Origin: Brevifilum sp029548365
Lineage (GTDB): Bacteria; Chloroflexota; Anaerolineae; Anaerolineales; Anaerolineaceae
Length of the DNA stretch: 64,000 bases
Direction of reading: 5' to 3'
Assembly: GCA_035376985.1 (NCBI GenBank)
Contig: DAOSSA010000003.1
Span: forward strand, 1-64,000
Below are positions 25,787 through 34,624 of the stretch, in pieces. The notes beneath the pieces are model-generated. The model was given only the letters and a program-made list of their open reading frames with translations, did no database searches and had not been told where the DNA came from. The position numbers and the translations under genes were made by a program. Numbering within the stretch: position 1 is the stretch's first letter; each line of letters starts with the position of its first letter.

Positions 25787-27076
25787 TTAGTGTTTTAAGG
25801 CATCCCAGCCGGCATACCGGGCTGTGCTGCCCAGCTCTGCTTCAATGCGCAACAGTTCATTGTACTTGGCTACCCGGTCAGAACGAGCAGGGGCGCCGGT
25901 TTTAATCTGACCGGTATTCAACGCCACTGCAAGGTCGGCAATTGTGGCATCCTCCGTCTCACCCGAGCGGTGAGAGACGACCGCTGTCCAGCCGTGGTGC
26001 TGGCACAGGGTCATGGCTTCCATGGCTTCCGTCAGCGTGCCGATCTGGTTGATCTTCACCAGCAATGAATTACAGGCTTTTTCAGAAATAGCTCGCTTCA
26101 CCCGGGATGCATTGGTCACCAGCAAGTCATCGCCCACGATCTGAATACGATCACCGGCCGCTTCAGTCATCAGCTTCCAACCCTCCCAGTCATCCTGGGC
26201 AAACCCGTCTTCAATAGACACGATCGGATATTTTTTGATCCAATCCATCCAGAAGGCAACCATTTCCTGGCTGGTCAGTTTGAGGTTTTCCGTGCGCAGG
26301 TAGTAGATTCCTTCTTTTTCATCATAAAATTCAGAGGCCGCCGGGTCGAGGGCAATCGCCACCTGTTCGCCTGGTTGATAACCCGCCTTCTCGATGGCTT
26401 CTAAAATGATCTCAACGGCTTCTACGTTGGTCCTGACTGCCGGGGCATACCCGCCCTCATCGCCGATCAACCCGGTATAACCTTTTTTATTGATGACGTT
26501 TCTCAAGGTGTGGTAAATATCCGCACTCCAGCGTAAGCCCTCGGCAAATGTGGGTGCACCGAGAGGCATCACCATGAATTCCTGCGCATCGGTGGTCTCC
26601 CAGCCGGTGTGCATTCCGCCATTGAGGATGTTCATCATCGGCACCGGCAGGGTATGGGCGTATGTCCCGCCCAGATAACGATACAGCGGCATGCCCACGG
26701 CGCTTGCGGCTGCCTTGGCCACTGCCAGGCTGGTGCCCATGATCGCATTGGCGCCCAGGACACTCTTGCTGGGCGTCCCGTCCAGCGCCACCATGTTCAG
26801 ATCAATCGCCATTTGCTCAACGGCGTCCATCCCGACCAGCGCCTCTGCAATGCGGGTATTGACATTATTCACAGCCTGGGTGACGCCTTTGCCCATGTAG
26901 CGCTGTGGGTCTCCATCGCGCAGTTCAAGCGCTTCATGCGTGCCGGTCGATACACCGGAGGGCACGATCGCTCGGCCCCAACTGCCATCCCCAAGAATAA
27001 CCTCCACTTCCACAGTGGGATTGCCTCGAGAGTCGAGTACTTCAATTGCTTTGACTGAAATTATAATTGTATCCAT
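25787..27076 (-). CDS. eno: Enolase
   Basis: A 429-residue glycolytic enzyme converting 2-phosphoglycerate to phosphoenolpyruvate, Mg-dependent and cytoplasmic. Loop 1 reads SGVSTGTHEALELRDGD (the usual SGAST has Val for Ala); further family marks are GDEGGYAP, KINQIGTLTE, SHRSGETED and KTGAPARSDR. The metal and catalytic Glu/Lys/His segments are all present and the length is normal. I chose the ATG at 27076; an in-frame ATG four codons upstream has only a badly spaced GAAAG. It follows a lipoprotein gene by 37 bases and pyrG before that, so pyrG, lipoprotein and eno may form one transcript. Confidence 0.97.
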   Translation of the reverse strand: MDTIIISVKAIEVLDSRGNPTVEVEVILGDGSWGRAIVPSGVSTGTHEALELRDGDPQRYMGKGVTQAVNNVNTRIAEALVGMDAVEQMAIDLNMVALDGTPSKSVLGANAIMGTSLAVAKAAASAVGMPLYRYLGGTYAHTLPVPMMNILNGGMHTGWETTDAQEFMVMPLGAPTFAEGLRWSADIYHTLRNVINKKGYTGLIGDEGGYAPAVRTNVEAVEIILEAIEKAGYQPGEQVAIALDPAASEFYDEKEGIYYLRTENLKLTSQEMVAFWMDWIKKYPIVSIEDGFAQDDWEGWKLMTEAAGDRIQIVGDDLLVTNASRVKRAISEKACNSLLVKINQIGTLTEAMEAMTLCQHHGWTAVVSHRSGETEDATIADLAVALNTGQIKTGAPARSDRVAKYNELLRIEAELGSTARYAGWDALKH

Positions 27077-27113
27077 TATCGATCTCATATCTTTCTATAA
27101 AATATTTTTTGTA

Positions 27114-27698
27114 TTAATCACAAACGCAGCCGGAATCGTCTGGTTGGTAACCTTCATCAATTTGTACGTCATCCTGCCAAGTGCGCAGATTAAGCATCGC
27201 TTCTTCCAGGACAACGACCTGATACAGCACCTCGTTCTGTGTGCCAGGGTTCAAAATCAGGGTCGTTTCACCGGTTGTGAACACCACCTCCCAATCCCCG
27301 GTGATCAAATCGGGCTCTGTGGCGATGGCATAACTGCCGTCCTTGTAAAAAGTCAAAAACCTGAAAGGCGGCTTGGATGGCACGTTGTTCTCGGCAAAAT
27401 CCGTCAACCGCCAGGTCTTCAATAACAACGAGAGCTCATCTTCACCGATGGGATAGCTGGCCTCACCCTGACTGCCCATCAGGATTTCTTCAACGGGGTA
27501 AGTTTGAGCTTCTATTTCATCTTCGTCCGGGGGAGGAATACAACCCTCGGCATATTCTCCGGTTTCCAAATCAATCTGGCAGGCTTCCTCTGCAGGGGCT
27601 TCAGGTTGACAGGCCGACAGTACGAGCCCAAGGATGCACGCCAATAAAACAAGGGTTAGATTTTTGTTTATTTTGCGAGGCAAAGTTTGGTTCCTCAT
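27114..27698 (-). CDS. Lipoprotein of unknown function with an Anaerolineae-style stalk
   Basis: A 194-residue protein with a basic N-terminus, hydrophobic signal and lipobox LVLSAC (Cys about 29), followed by an acidic/Pro linker (PPPDEDEIEAQ) and a beta-rich domain ending in DSGCVCD. The domain, with TWRLTDF, RFLTFYKDGSYAI and GDWEV, has the wording of META/HslJ- or lipocalin-like stress proteins that compare a threshold value, but I would not name it firmly. It starts one base after the pyrG stop, so translation is probably coupled. Longer in-frame starts lie within pyrG and would bury the signal. Confidence 0.75.
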   Translation of the reverse strand: MRNQTLPRKINKNLTLVLLACILGLVLSACQPEAPAEEACQIDLETGEYAEGCIPPPDEDEIEAQTYPVEEILMGSQGEASYPIGEDELSLLLKTWRLTDFAENNVPSKPPFRFLTFYKDGSYAIATEPDLITGDWEVVFTTGETTLILNPGTQNEVLYQVVVLEEAMLNLRTWQDDVQIDEGYQPDDSGCVCD

Positions 27699-27699
27699 T

Positions 27700-29316
27700 T
27701 CACTGAAAAATTTCTGCTTTTTCATTGACTGCCCGAATAAAGGCATCGAACAAGGGATGAGGACGGTCTGGCCTTGAGAGAAACTCGGGATGAAATTGCG
27801 TCCCCAACATGAAGGGATGATCTTTAATCTCGATAATTTCAACCAGCTTCCCGTCCGGTGAGATCCCCGAACAGATCATGCCAGCCTGTTCTAACGCCGG
27901 GCGATATTCATTATTCACCTCAAACCGGTTACGATGCCGCTCTTCCACCCGGTCAGCCCGGTAAGCCTGGTGTGCAATTGTACCCGTTTGCAGTTGGCAG
28001 GGGTACAGTCCCAGGCGCATGGTACCGCTTTTTCCAGTTAAATAATGTGGATCAGTCATCTGGTCGATTACCGGCGCTGGAGTGCTGGGGTCAAATTCAG
28101 ATGAATTGGCTGTTTCCAGTTGCAGCACATCACGCGCGAAATCGATCACCATCACCTGCATGCCCAGGCTCAAACCCAGGTAGGGCACCTGGTTCACACG
28201 GGCATAGTTGGCCACCCTGATCATACCGTCAATACCGCGGCTGCCGAAACCGCCGGGTACCACGATGCCATCCACCTGGCGTAAAACCTCCAGGCTGTCG
28301 TCCTTGTTCAGGTCAGAGGATTGCACCCAGATGATTTCCACTACCACGTCGTTAGCGATCGCTGCGTGTTTAAGCGCTTCCCTGGCGCTGATATAAGCAT
28401 CACGCAATTCAACATACTTGCCCACCAGAGCGACCTTGACGACCGGTTTCCGTTGTTTGATCTTTTCGATCAGGTTTTCCCATTCCTGCAAATCGGGCTG
28501 TTGTTTGGGTTCCAGGTCAAGCAGTTTCAGCAACAAATCTGCCACGCCGGTTTTTTCAATGCTTAAGGGGATTTCGTAAAGGATGGGGGTGGTCACAATC
28601 GGGATCACTGCACTGGCTTTAACATCGCAGAACAGGGCAATTTTTTCCTGCAGGTCGGTGCCGATGGGTAAGTCTGCCCGGGCAACGATCACATCCGGGA
28701 TGATGCCGATCGAGCGCAGTTCCCGCACGGAGTGCTGGGTGGGCTTGGTTTTTAGTTCGCCCGTGGCGCCAATGTGGGGCAGCCATGTCACGTGCATATA
28801 AGCGGTATTCTCACGTCCCAGGTCGAGACGTACCTGCCGAATCGCCTCGAAGAAGGGCAGGCCCTCAATATCGCCCACGGTGCCGCCCACCTCCACCAGG
28901 ACAATGTCAGCCCCGGTCTCCTGACCGACCAGGGCGACCCGACGTTTAATCTCGTTGGTGATGTGGGGAATCACCTGGATCGTGCCTCCGAGAAAGTCGC
29001 CGCGCCGCTCGCGTTGGATCACCTCGGCATACACCTGCCCGGAAGTAAAATTACACACTTTGCTCAAGCGGATATCGACAAAACGTTCATAATGACCCAA
29101 ATCAAGGTCAGTTTCCGAACCGTCATCCAGAACAAACACTTCGCCATGCTGGTAGGGGCTCATCATCCCGGGGTCTACATTGATATAAGGATCCAGTTTT
29201 TGGATCGCCACTGAAAAGCCGCGCGCCTTTAAAAGTCGACCAATCGCCGCCGCGGTGACTCCCTTACCGATTGAGCTTAATACACCGCCAGTGATAAAAA
29301 TGTACTTCGAGCTCAT
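27700..29316 (-). CDS. pyrG: CTP synthase with Ser in place of the glutaminase nucleophile Cys
   Basis: A 538-residue enzyme making CTP from UTP, ATP and an amino group. The synthase domain is complete: KYIFITGGVLSSIGKG at the start with the P-loop, DPYIN and the GTVGDIEG segment. The glutamine amidotransferase domain keeps the oxyanion loop GGFGSRG and the His509-Pro-Glu511 of the triad. The nucleophile elbow, however, reads GLSLGMQ: Ser383, codon AGC at 28168-28170, where the family has Cys (GICLGMQ). Without Cys the enzyme should use free ammonia but not glutamine. This could be real or a single-base error (TGC to AGC). GGAGG lies five bases before the ATG; the upstream in-frame extension is not needed. 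Confidence 0.95.
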   Translation of the reverse strand: MSSKYIFITGGVLSSIGKGVTAAAIGRLLKARGFSVAIQKLDPYINVDPGMMSPYQHGEVFVLDDGSETDLDLGHYERFVDIRLSKVCNFTSGQVYAEVIQRERRGDFLGGTIQVIPHITNEIKRRVALVGQETGADIVLVEVGGTVGDIEGLPFFEAIRQVRLDLGRENTAYMHVTWLPHIGATGELKTKPTQHSVRELRSIGIIPDVIVARADLPIGTDLQEKIALFCDVKASAVIPIVTTPILYEIPLSIEKTGVADLLLKLLDLEPKQQPDLQEWENLIEKIKQRKPVVKVALVGKYVELRDAYISAREALKHAAIANDVVVEIIWVQSSDLNKDDSLEVLRQVDGIVVPGGFGSRGIDGMIRVANYARVNQVPYLGLSLGMQVMVIDFARDVLQLETANSSEFDPSTPAPVIDQMTDPHYLTGKSGTMRLGLYPCQLQTGTIAHQAYRADRVEERHRNRFEVNNEYRPALEQAGMICSGISPDGKLVEIIEIKDHPFMLGTQFHPEFLSRPDRPHPLFDAFIRAVNEKAEIFQ

Positions 29317-29373
29317 CCTGCCTCCAACACCCAATCCAGATCTATGCGTCAACCCCAAAGACACTTCTAAATT

Positions 29374-29412
29374 AAAAACAAAGGGGAGAGCCTATCCTTC
29401 CGGCACCTCCCC
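29374..29412 (-). terminator. Terminator between the S1-domain gene and pyrG
   Basis: On the minus strand GGGGAG and CTCCCC (29383-29388 with 29407-29412) are followed by TTTGTTTTTAATTT. It separates the S1-protein gene from pyrG. Confidence 0.8.
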
Positions 29413-29464
29413 GAAAAACTACCCGTTTTTGCTGTGCCCCGCTTTTGCAGATACAGGGTGTGAA

Positions 29465-30208
29465 TTAAGTGTCCTTGCCAATTTTTTTCTCCAGAGTCCG
29501 TGAGAGAATTTCATCCTGGTCAGACTCTGTATCCTTCTTTTTCCGTGGTTTTTGTTTTGAGTTAAAAGCCTCGTTGTTTTCAGATTTTTCCATCGCCTGG
29601 CGCATGGCAATTTCCATGGCAGTCAATTCCGGTTCGGGTTCCGGTTCTTCTTCTGGTTTTTCTTTATCGCTGGCCTGCGGTTCCTCTGCTGCGAGCTCCG
29701 GCACTTCAAGAAGAGCTTTAATACTGAGTTTGATCTGCCTCTTGCGCCGATTGACCTCTAGTACCTGGGCGTCCACCTCATCACCCTCGCGAACTACTTC
29801 ACCAGGGGTGCGCACATAGCTGTGAGAAAGTTCACTGATGTGGATCAGCCCGGGGCGTTCTGCGCCAATTTCCAAAAAGACGCCAAAGGTCTCCAGGCGG
29901 ATCACGGTGCCTGTAACCGTCATACCTGGTTTGATCTCGCGCCATTCCAACCCGATGGGTTCTTTCATGGTCAGTTCAATGCGGTCTTTGCGGACGCGCT
30001 TGACCCAAAAATCCTCTTGCTGGCCTTCTTCCAGAACTTCTTCAATCGAATTGAGTGGTTTTCCGGGGTCATCTTTTCTAACAGCCTGGGAAATGTGGAT
30101 GAATGCAGGGATCTGACTTCCGATATTAACCAATGCTCCCTGCAGCGTGGTCTTAAGCACCGTCCCCGTATAGCGCTCCTTTACCTTAACCTCTTTTTCT
30201 TGTTCCAT
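29465..30208 (-). CDS. S1 RNA-binding domain protein
   Basis: A 247-residue protein with two S1 (OB-fold) domains and a charged tail. The first S1 domain spans about 8-80 (GTVLKTTLQGALVNIG) and is degenerate; the second, about 98-170, is a canonical one (GTVIRLETFGVFLEIG, GLIHISELS). The acidic/basic tail (about 185-247) is low-complexity. It resembles short ribosomal S1-like and general stress S1 proteins and probably binds RNA or ribosomes. GGAGAAG precedes the ATG at 30208; an eight-codon longer form has no such site. It lies upstream of pyrG with a terminator between, so it is likely its own unit. Confidence 0.85.
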   Translation of the reverse strand: MEQEKEVKVKERYTGTVLKTTLQGALVNIGSQIPAFIHISQAVRKDDPGKPLNSIEEVLEEGQQEDFWVKRVRKDRIELTMKEPIGLEWREIKPGMTVTGTVIRLETFGVFLEIGAERPGLIHISELSHSYVRTPGEVVREGDEVDAQVLEVNRRKRQIKLSIKALLEVPELAAEEPQASDKEKPEEEPEPEPELTAMEIAMRQAMEKSENNEAFNSKQKPRKKKDTESDQDEILSRTLEKKIGKDT

Positions 30209-30325
30209 GGCGCTTCTTCTCCAAAAACACAATACAAATTTACGAAAGAAGATTATACTTTGCAGGGGAGCTTATGTCAAACAGGGATGGGAGAGGGATA
30301 GATAAATATTGAAGTTTGTCTCAGA

Positions 30326-31204
30326 TCAAAGGCGCCTGCTGAGCAGCCACCATGCCAGGCCGCTGCCCAGAGCAATGATTCCCAGAGCGATTTGCAGTGC
30401 GCGTAAGATTGGGCGCCAGGCTGGCTGTGTGGCTAACAGGTCTATGGAATCCCCACTGCGCTGGATGATTTCCCCGCCCTGTTCCAGGTTAATCCCCAGG
30501 ATGAGGTGCATATCAGCTTCTTCCACAATTCCCAGCGTATCCACACCTGCACCCGTTGACGAGATAATCTCTGCTTCCAGCATGATTTCAGGCGCTGCGT
30601 CAAGTATCACTTCTGGAGCTGCCGCCAGGGTCAATTCCTCTGCTGGCATGTCCTGTTCAACAGCAATCTCCATCTCATCCGGCATGGATTCGACCATCAC
30701 AGCCGAGTCCATCGTCACCGCGGCGTTGCCTCCCCGCCCTGCGAATTGAGCTTCAGCACTGCCCATTGCGGGTTGTTGCCAAATGATCAACGGTTTCGGT
30801 CTGACTTCATCCGTTATCTCCACGGCTTTCATCATTGGCGCGGAATCCAGTGGGGTGCGAGTCAAAGGCACTCTGGACAGCAGGGTTTCTGCACCAAACA
30901 AAACCACCAGCAGGATAGCAGCCAGAGCTGAGGCTAAACGCAAGGGGCGAATCATGGGGGGTTTCTTCTGCTTTCGCAGGGTCACCATTTCAGGGGTCAG
31001 GGTGTAATGCCGCGGGGCGCGCAGGTGTGGCAAATAGCCTACCGTCAGCTTAATTCTGCGCAGTTGTTCCAGGCGTTCCTGCAGCTCGGGTTCACGCTGG
31101 AGGCGCGCAGCAAGGTCCTGGTGATCGCTCGGGTGAAGTGCGCCATCAAGGTAAGCGGAGAGTATCTCCAGTTCGCGCGCGCGCTGCCTTTCAGTCTTCC
31201 TCAT
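30326..31204 (-). CDS. Anti-sigma factor (membrane-anchored)
   Basis: A 292-residue partner of the ECF sigma factor. The N-terminal cytoplasmic part (about 1-75: LSAYLDGALHPSDHQDLAARL) is the anti-sigma helical domain, but it lacks the HxxxCxxC zinc site of the ZAS type. Then come a membrane helix (about 88-108), an outside region rich in Glu, Met and Ala with near-repeats (AAPEVILDAAPEIMLEAEI), and a second membrane helix near the C-terminus. The start overlaps the sigma gene by four bases (ATGA), which couples their translation, as usual for a sigma/anti-sigma pair. The signal it senses is unknown. Confidence 0.8.
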   Translation of the reverse strand: MRKTERQRARELEILSAYLDGALHPSDHQDLAARLQREPELQERLEQLRRIKLTVGYLPHLRAPRHYTLTPEMVTLRKQKKPPMIRPLRLASALAAILLVVLFGAETLLSRVPLTRTPLDSAPMMKAVEITDEVRPKPLIIWQQPAMGSAEAQFAGRGGNAAVTMDSAVMVESMPDEMEIAVEQDMPAEELTLAAAPEVILDAAPEIMLEAEIISSTGAGVDTLGIVEEADMHLILGINLEQGGEIIQRSGDSIDLLATQPAWRPILRALQIALGIIALGSGLAWWLLSRRL

Positions 31205-31806
31205 GTTTCCTCATCCTTATGACGGAAGATTTCAGGTAAAAGTTCCCAAAACTCCTGTAAGCAGTCCTGCACCCGTGCGCGCGCCCTAGCCAGGCGGCTT
31301 TTGACCGTACCGACTTTCGTGCTGGCTACCTCGGCGGCTGTGTCGTAATCCAGCCCTTCCACATCCACCAGCACCAATATGATGCGAAATTTTTGGTCCA
31401 GTTTGTTGATACAATTTTGAATAGCCGCTTGCAGTTCTGCCCGTTCACTGTGTTCTTCTGGAGTGGGGGCTTCGTCTTTAATCCAGTAAGGATCTTCCAG
31501 TGTTTCGCCATCGGGTAGGTCGGGCGTTAGCGGAACCACAGGCTGACGCTGGCGGCGGCGGAGCTCATCATAACAGGAATTGGTAACAATCCTCAACAAC
31601 CAGGCTTTGAAAGACCCCCCCCGATATTGATGTAGTTTTAGATAAGCGGAAATAAAGCTCTCCTGGGCAGCATCATCGGCTGCGCCAGGCTCACCCAGTA
31701 TGCGGTAGGCAACGTTATAGGCCATATCCTGGTAGTGCAGCACCAGTGTATTAAAGGCATTCAGGTCACCGTCAAGTGCTTCCTGAATCAGTGCGCCTTC
31801 GTCCAT
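31201..31806 (-). CDS. ECF-type sigma-70 family RNA polymerase sigma factor
   Basis: A 201-residue sigma factor with the two-domain ECF layout. Region 2 is visible at about 10-90 (LVLHYQDMAYNVAYRILG, DDAAQESFISAYLKL, FKAWLLRIVTNSCYDELRRR), including the -10 recognition helix, and region 4 at about 130-185 (LDQKFRIILVLVDVEGLDYDTAAEV, GTVKSRLARARARV), a helix-turn-helix for the -35 box. The linker between is long and Pro-rich, as in the RpoE-like ECF groups. The overlapping downstream gene is its presumed anti-sigma factor. Together they would switch on an envelope or stress regulon. Confidence 0.93.
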   Translation of the reverse strand: MDEGALIQEALDGDLNAFNTLVLHYQDMAYNVAYRILGEPGAADDAAQESFISAYLKLHQYRGGSFKAWLLRIVTNSCYDELRRRQRQPVVPLTPDLPDGETLEDPYWIKDEAPTPEEHSERAELQAAIQNCINKLDQKFRIILVLVDVEGLDYDTAAEVASTKVGTVKSRLARARARVQDCLQEFWELLPEIFRHKDEET

Positions 31807-31873
31807 GTTTGCCCGCAGTTTCTTTTGTCGTATGTTGAAAAAATCTCAAGCCGCGCAGAATGATGGTTCCAGA

Positions 31874-33409
31874 TTATCCCTGATCCTCATCATCCTGGCT
31901 GCGCAGGTGCGGGAAAAGGATCACTTCCCGGATGCTGCGTCGCCCGGTGAATAGCATTACCAGCCGATCTACCCCGATCCCAAAGCCGCCTGCAGGGGGC
32001 ATGCCATAGCTGAGGGCGTTGACAAAGTCATCATCCATGGGATGCTGTTCTTCATCGTCATCGGCATAGGCACGACCCATTTCAATAAAGCGTTGTTCCT
32101 GATCAAGGGGATTGTTCAGCTCGGTGAAGGCATTACACAGTTCCATACCGCCAACGAAACCCTCGAAACGCTCAACCACGCTCGGGTTGCCGGGAATACT
32201 TTTCGCCAGAGGTGAAATATCCCGGGGGTAGTTGCATAAGAAAGTCGGTTGGATGTAGTTGGGTTCCAGAAATTCTCCAATCAGGGCGTCAATCAGTTTA
32301 CCGCGCGTCATGCCCGGTTTATGCTTGATCTGCCTGGACTCCAAAGCCGCCTGCAAGGATTCAGCCGTGGGGTTCAGTTCGATATCGATGTCGACTGCTT
32401 CCAGGATAGCCTGGCGCAGGTCCACGCGTTGCCAGGGCGGTGCCAGGTTGATCTGATGCCCATTAAAGTTGACCATGGTCGTTCCCAGAACCTTTTCAGC
32501 AGCAAAGGCAACCATCTGTTCGGTAAAATCCATCACCATCAGGTAATCGGCATAAGCCCAGTAAAACTCCAGTTGAGTAAATTCGGGGTTGTGTTTATAG
32601 GAGACACCCTCATTGCGAAAGTCGCGACCGATCTCATACACGCGCTCTAAACCGCCAACCAGCAGCCGCTTGAGATAGAGTTCAAAAGAAATCCGCAGGT
32701 ATAGTTCCTGGTGGAGCTGGTTGTGGTGGGTGACGAAGGGTTGCGCGGCTGCACCACCATAAATTGGCTGTAAGATGGGGGTTTCAACTTCGATAAAGTC
32801 GTGATCGTCGAGGAATTTCTGCAACGCCCGCACAGTTGCTGAACGGATTTTAAAAATCTCCTGGACATCGGGGTTGACTGCCAGGTCCACATAACGCTGG
32901 CGATAGCGCGTTTCGGGATCGCTGAGAACGGCATGGCGGACGATTTCTCCGTCAACGACCTCATCTTTGGCTGCCGGCAGGGGTCGCAGGGCTTTGGCAA
33001 GCATTTTGAAATCCTCTACCTGCAATGAGACCTCGCCGCGTTTGGTGCGAAACAGGGTGCCGCTGGCTTGAATGAAATCGCCTAAATCGTAATAGGCGCT
33101 CAGCTCAGCCATTTTTTCTTCCCCTAAATCGTTCACCCGGAAAAAGAGCTGCAGCTTTCCATCCCGGTCTTGGATATGGGCAAAGGTCAGCTTACCCATC
33201 GGACGTAATGAGCGGATACGTCCAGCCGCGGTTACCCGGATAGGAGACGCATCAGGTTGTGATTCCGCTTTAACGAAAGCATCAATCGCCTCCTGGCTGG
33301 TGTGCGTTTGCCCTGCCCGTGTGGGGTAAGGGTCAATCCCGGCAGATTCCAGGGCGCGCAATTTTTTCAGGCGCACCTGTTCAAGTTCAGAAAATGTGTC
33401 TTCCAGCAT
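31874..33409 (-). CDS. lysS: Lysyl-tRNA synthetase, class II
   Basis: A 511-residue class II synthetase. The N-terminal OB-fold anticodon-binding domain covers about 60-165; the catalytic domain follows with motif 2 (GRDFRNEGVSYKHNPEFTQLE) near residue 265 and motif 3 (GGFGIGVDRLVMLFTG) near 480. The segment before motif 2, usually IAPELYLKRL, reads ISFELYLKRL here. Length and other motifs are normal. A GAGGAAG site precedes the ATG. It follows greA by 77 bases, and a terminator lies in that interval, so it probably uses its own promoter (a TTATAG-like -10 lies close by). Confidence 0.97.
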   Translation of the reverse strand: MLEDTFSELEQVRLKKLRALESAGIDPYPTRAGQTHTSQEAIDAFVKAESQPDASPIRVTAAGRIRSLRPMGKLTFAHIQDRDGKLQLFFRVNDLGEEKMAELSAYYDLGDFIQASGTLFRTKRGEVSLQVEDFKMLAKALRPLPAAKDEVVDGEIVRHAVLSDPETRYRQRYVDLAVNPDVQEIFKIRSATVRALQKFLDDHDFIEVETPILQPIYGGAAAQPFVTHHNQLHQELYLRISFELYLKRLLVGGLERVYEIGRDFRNEGVSYKHNPEFTQLEFYWAYADYLMVMDFTEQMVAFAAEKVLGTTMVNFNGHQINLAPPWQRVDLRQAILEAVDIDIELNPTAESLQAALESRQIKHKPGMTRGKLIDALIGEFLEPNYIQPTFLCNYPRDISPLAKSIPGNPSVVERFEGFVGGMELCNAFTELNNPLDQEQRFIEMGRAYADDDEEQHPMDDDFVNALSYGMPPAGGFGIGVDRLVMLFTGRRSIREVILFPHLRSQDDEDQG

Positions 33410-33431
33410 AATTACTTCCTCGCTATAATAA

Positions 33432-33463
33432 ACAAAAACCCCGACCAGGCCAGCCGGGCGGGG
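33432..33463 (-). terminator. Terminator between greA and lysS
   Basis: On the minus strand CCCCG and CGGGG (33459-33463 with 33439-33443) enclose a GC-rich loop and are followed by TTTTTGTTT. It would end greA transcription. Confidence 0.8.
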
Positions 33464-33486
33464 TGCGTACAGTCATAGTCAATCAA

Positions 33487-33948
33487 TCATCCGACCGAGA
33501 GGATCTCGATTTCAAATTCGCCTCGTGGGGCTTCAACCTTGACCTTATCACCCACTTTGTGATTAAGCAAGGCTTTTCCCAGGGGCGACTCGTTAGAGAT
33601 GCGTCCCAAGCGCGGGTCCGCTTCGGCTGCGCCGACAATCATATACTCTTCCGGGCCCAAACCATCTTCCTGAACCTTTACCTTTGACCCAACCTGGACA
33701 GTATCCGATTGTGTTGATTCATCGATCAGGTAAGCACTCGCGAGCAGTATCTCCAATTCCTTGATGCGCCCTTCAACAAAGGATTGCTCATTTTTTGCTG
33801 CTTCAAGTTCAGCATTTTCAATTAACTCGCCGTCCTCTAAAGCTTCACGCAAACGATCTGCAACTTCAACCCTTTTTTCTGTTTTAAGATATTCCAGCTC
33901 CTGTTGCAACTTTTCATAGCCTTCTCGTGTTAAATATGAACTGGCCAT
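33487..33948 (-). CDS. greA: Transcription elongation factor GreA
   Basis: A 153-residue factor that lets stalled RNA polymerase cleave and restart backtracked RNA. The N-terminal coiled coil (about 8-75: LTREGYEKLQQELEYLKTEKR, with acidic tip residues in ALEDGELIENAEL) and the C-terminal FKBP-like domain (GPEEYMIVGAAEADPRLGRISNESPLGKALLNHKVGD) match the family closely. GGAAGGA lies seven bases before the ATG. Upstream on the minus strand a TTGACA at 34038-34043 could be its -35 box, but no good -10 was found at the right distance. The greA-lysS order is common in bacteria. Confidence 0.96.
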   Translation of the reverse strand: MASSYLTREGYEKLQQELEYLKTEKRVEVADRLREALEDGELIENAELEAAKNEQSFVEGRIKELEILLASAYLIDESTQSDTVQVGSKVKVQEDGLGPEEYMIVGAAEADPRLGRISNESPLGKALLNHKVGDKVKVEAPRGEFEIEILSVG

Positions 33949-34624
33949 TTAATTATCCTTCCATCTTACAATTTTTATGCAGGGAACCGCCCCTCATTGT
34001 TAAAGTTAAAAAAAATCCGCCGCTTCCTATCAGCTTTTGTCAAACTGAAACCAGAAAACAGTGATGATTGCTTGTAGACTGGTATAGTAGCACATAATTA
34101 GAATAAGTGCAAGTTTAACCCCATAAGAGTGTTGAAAACAAATGGTATTTAATAATTGGTTTCCGAATGAAGATTTTGGTTTTTAGCATTTACGAATATT
34201 ATGAATATTATATTTATTTGTAGGGGCAACCCTTTGCGTAGCACTCTCTATGCCCTGCAAGGGTATTGAGCTGTGGTTGCCCTGCCCATAGGGCATCTTC
34301 GGGTTGGGCGGACACAGAGATCCGCCCCTACCAATGACACTGAAATAAGAACGAACCCATTTTCTACAAGCTCACTCCATTGAGACGGTTATTAATTCAA
34401 CGGATGATTAGAACAAATTTTAAAATTATTAATTAAATTCTTATTGACTTTCCCCAAAAATGATTTAGAAAATTAGCCTTATACTAAGTACTCGTTTAGC
34501 ATAAGTTCTGTTGGGTGGCATAAATATTGCAATCATTATGGCGACGATATCAGGCCAAAACAACCGGGTCAGCGATGAGCTGCCGTGGCAAAAGAACGTA
34601 CAGGCTAGAAAAGAGGCTTTTTTT
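33949..34624. other. Intergenic region between divergent greA and the M23 peptidase gene
   Basis: The stretch holds the presumed greA promoter area (33980-34100), the dispersed GTAGGGGC element (34218-34333) and AT-rich sequence after it. I see no gene. In-frame codons ahead of the peptidase ATG at 34625 lack a ribosome site and are left out. Confidence 0.6.
34218..34333. repeat. MITE-like dispersed element with GTAGGGGC ends
   Basis: About 116 bases with near-matching inverted ends, TTGTAGGGGC and GCCCCTACCA. Inside are further dyads, GGGCAACC with GGTTGCCC and GGGCGGA with TCCGCCC, so the RNA or single strand could fold into several hairpins. No coding capacity. Elements with this wording are, to my recollection, common in Chloroflexota and some other bacteria; a fragment is seen at 19506-19545. 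Confidence 0.7.
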
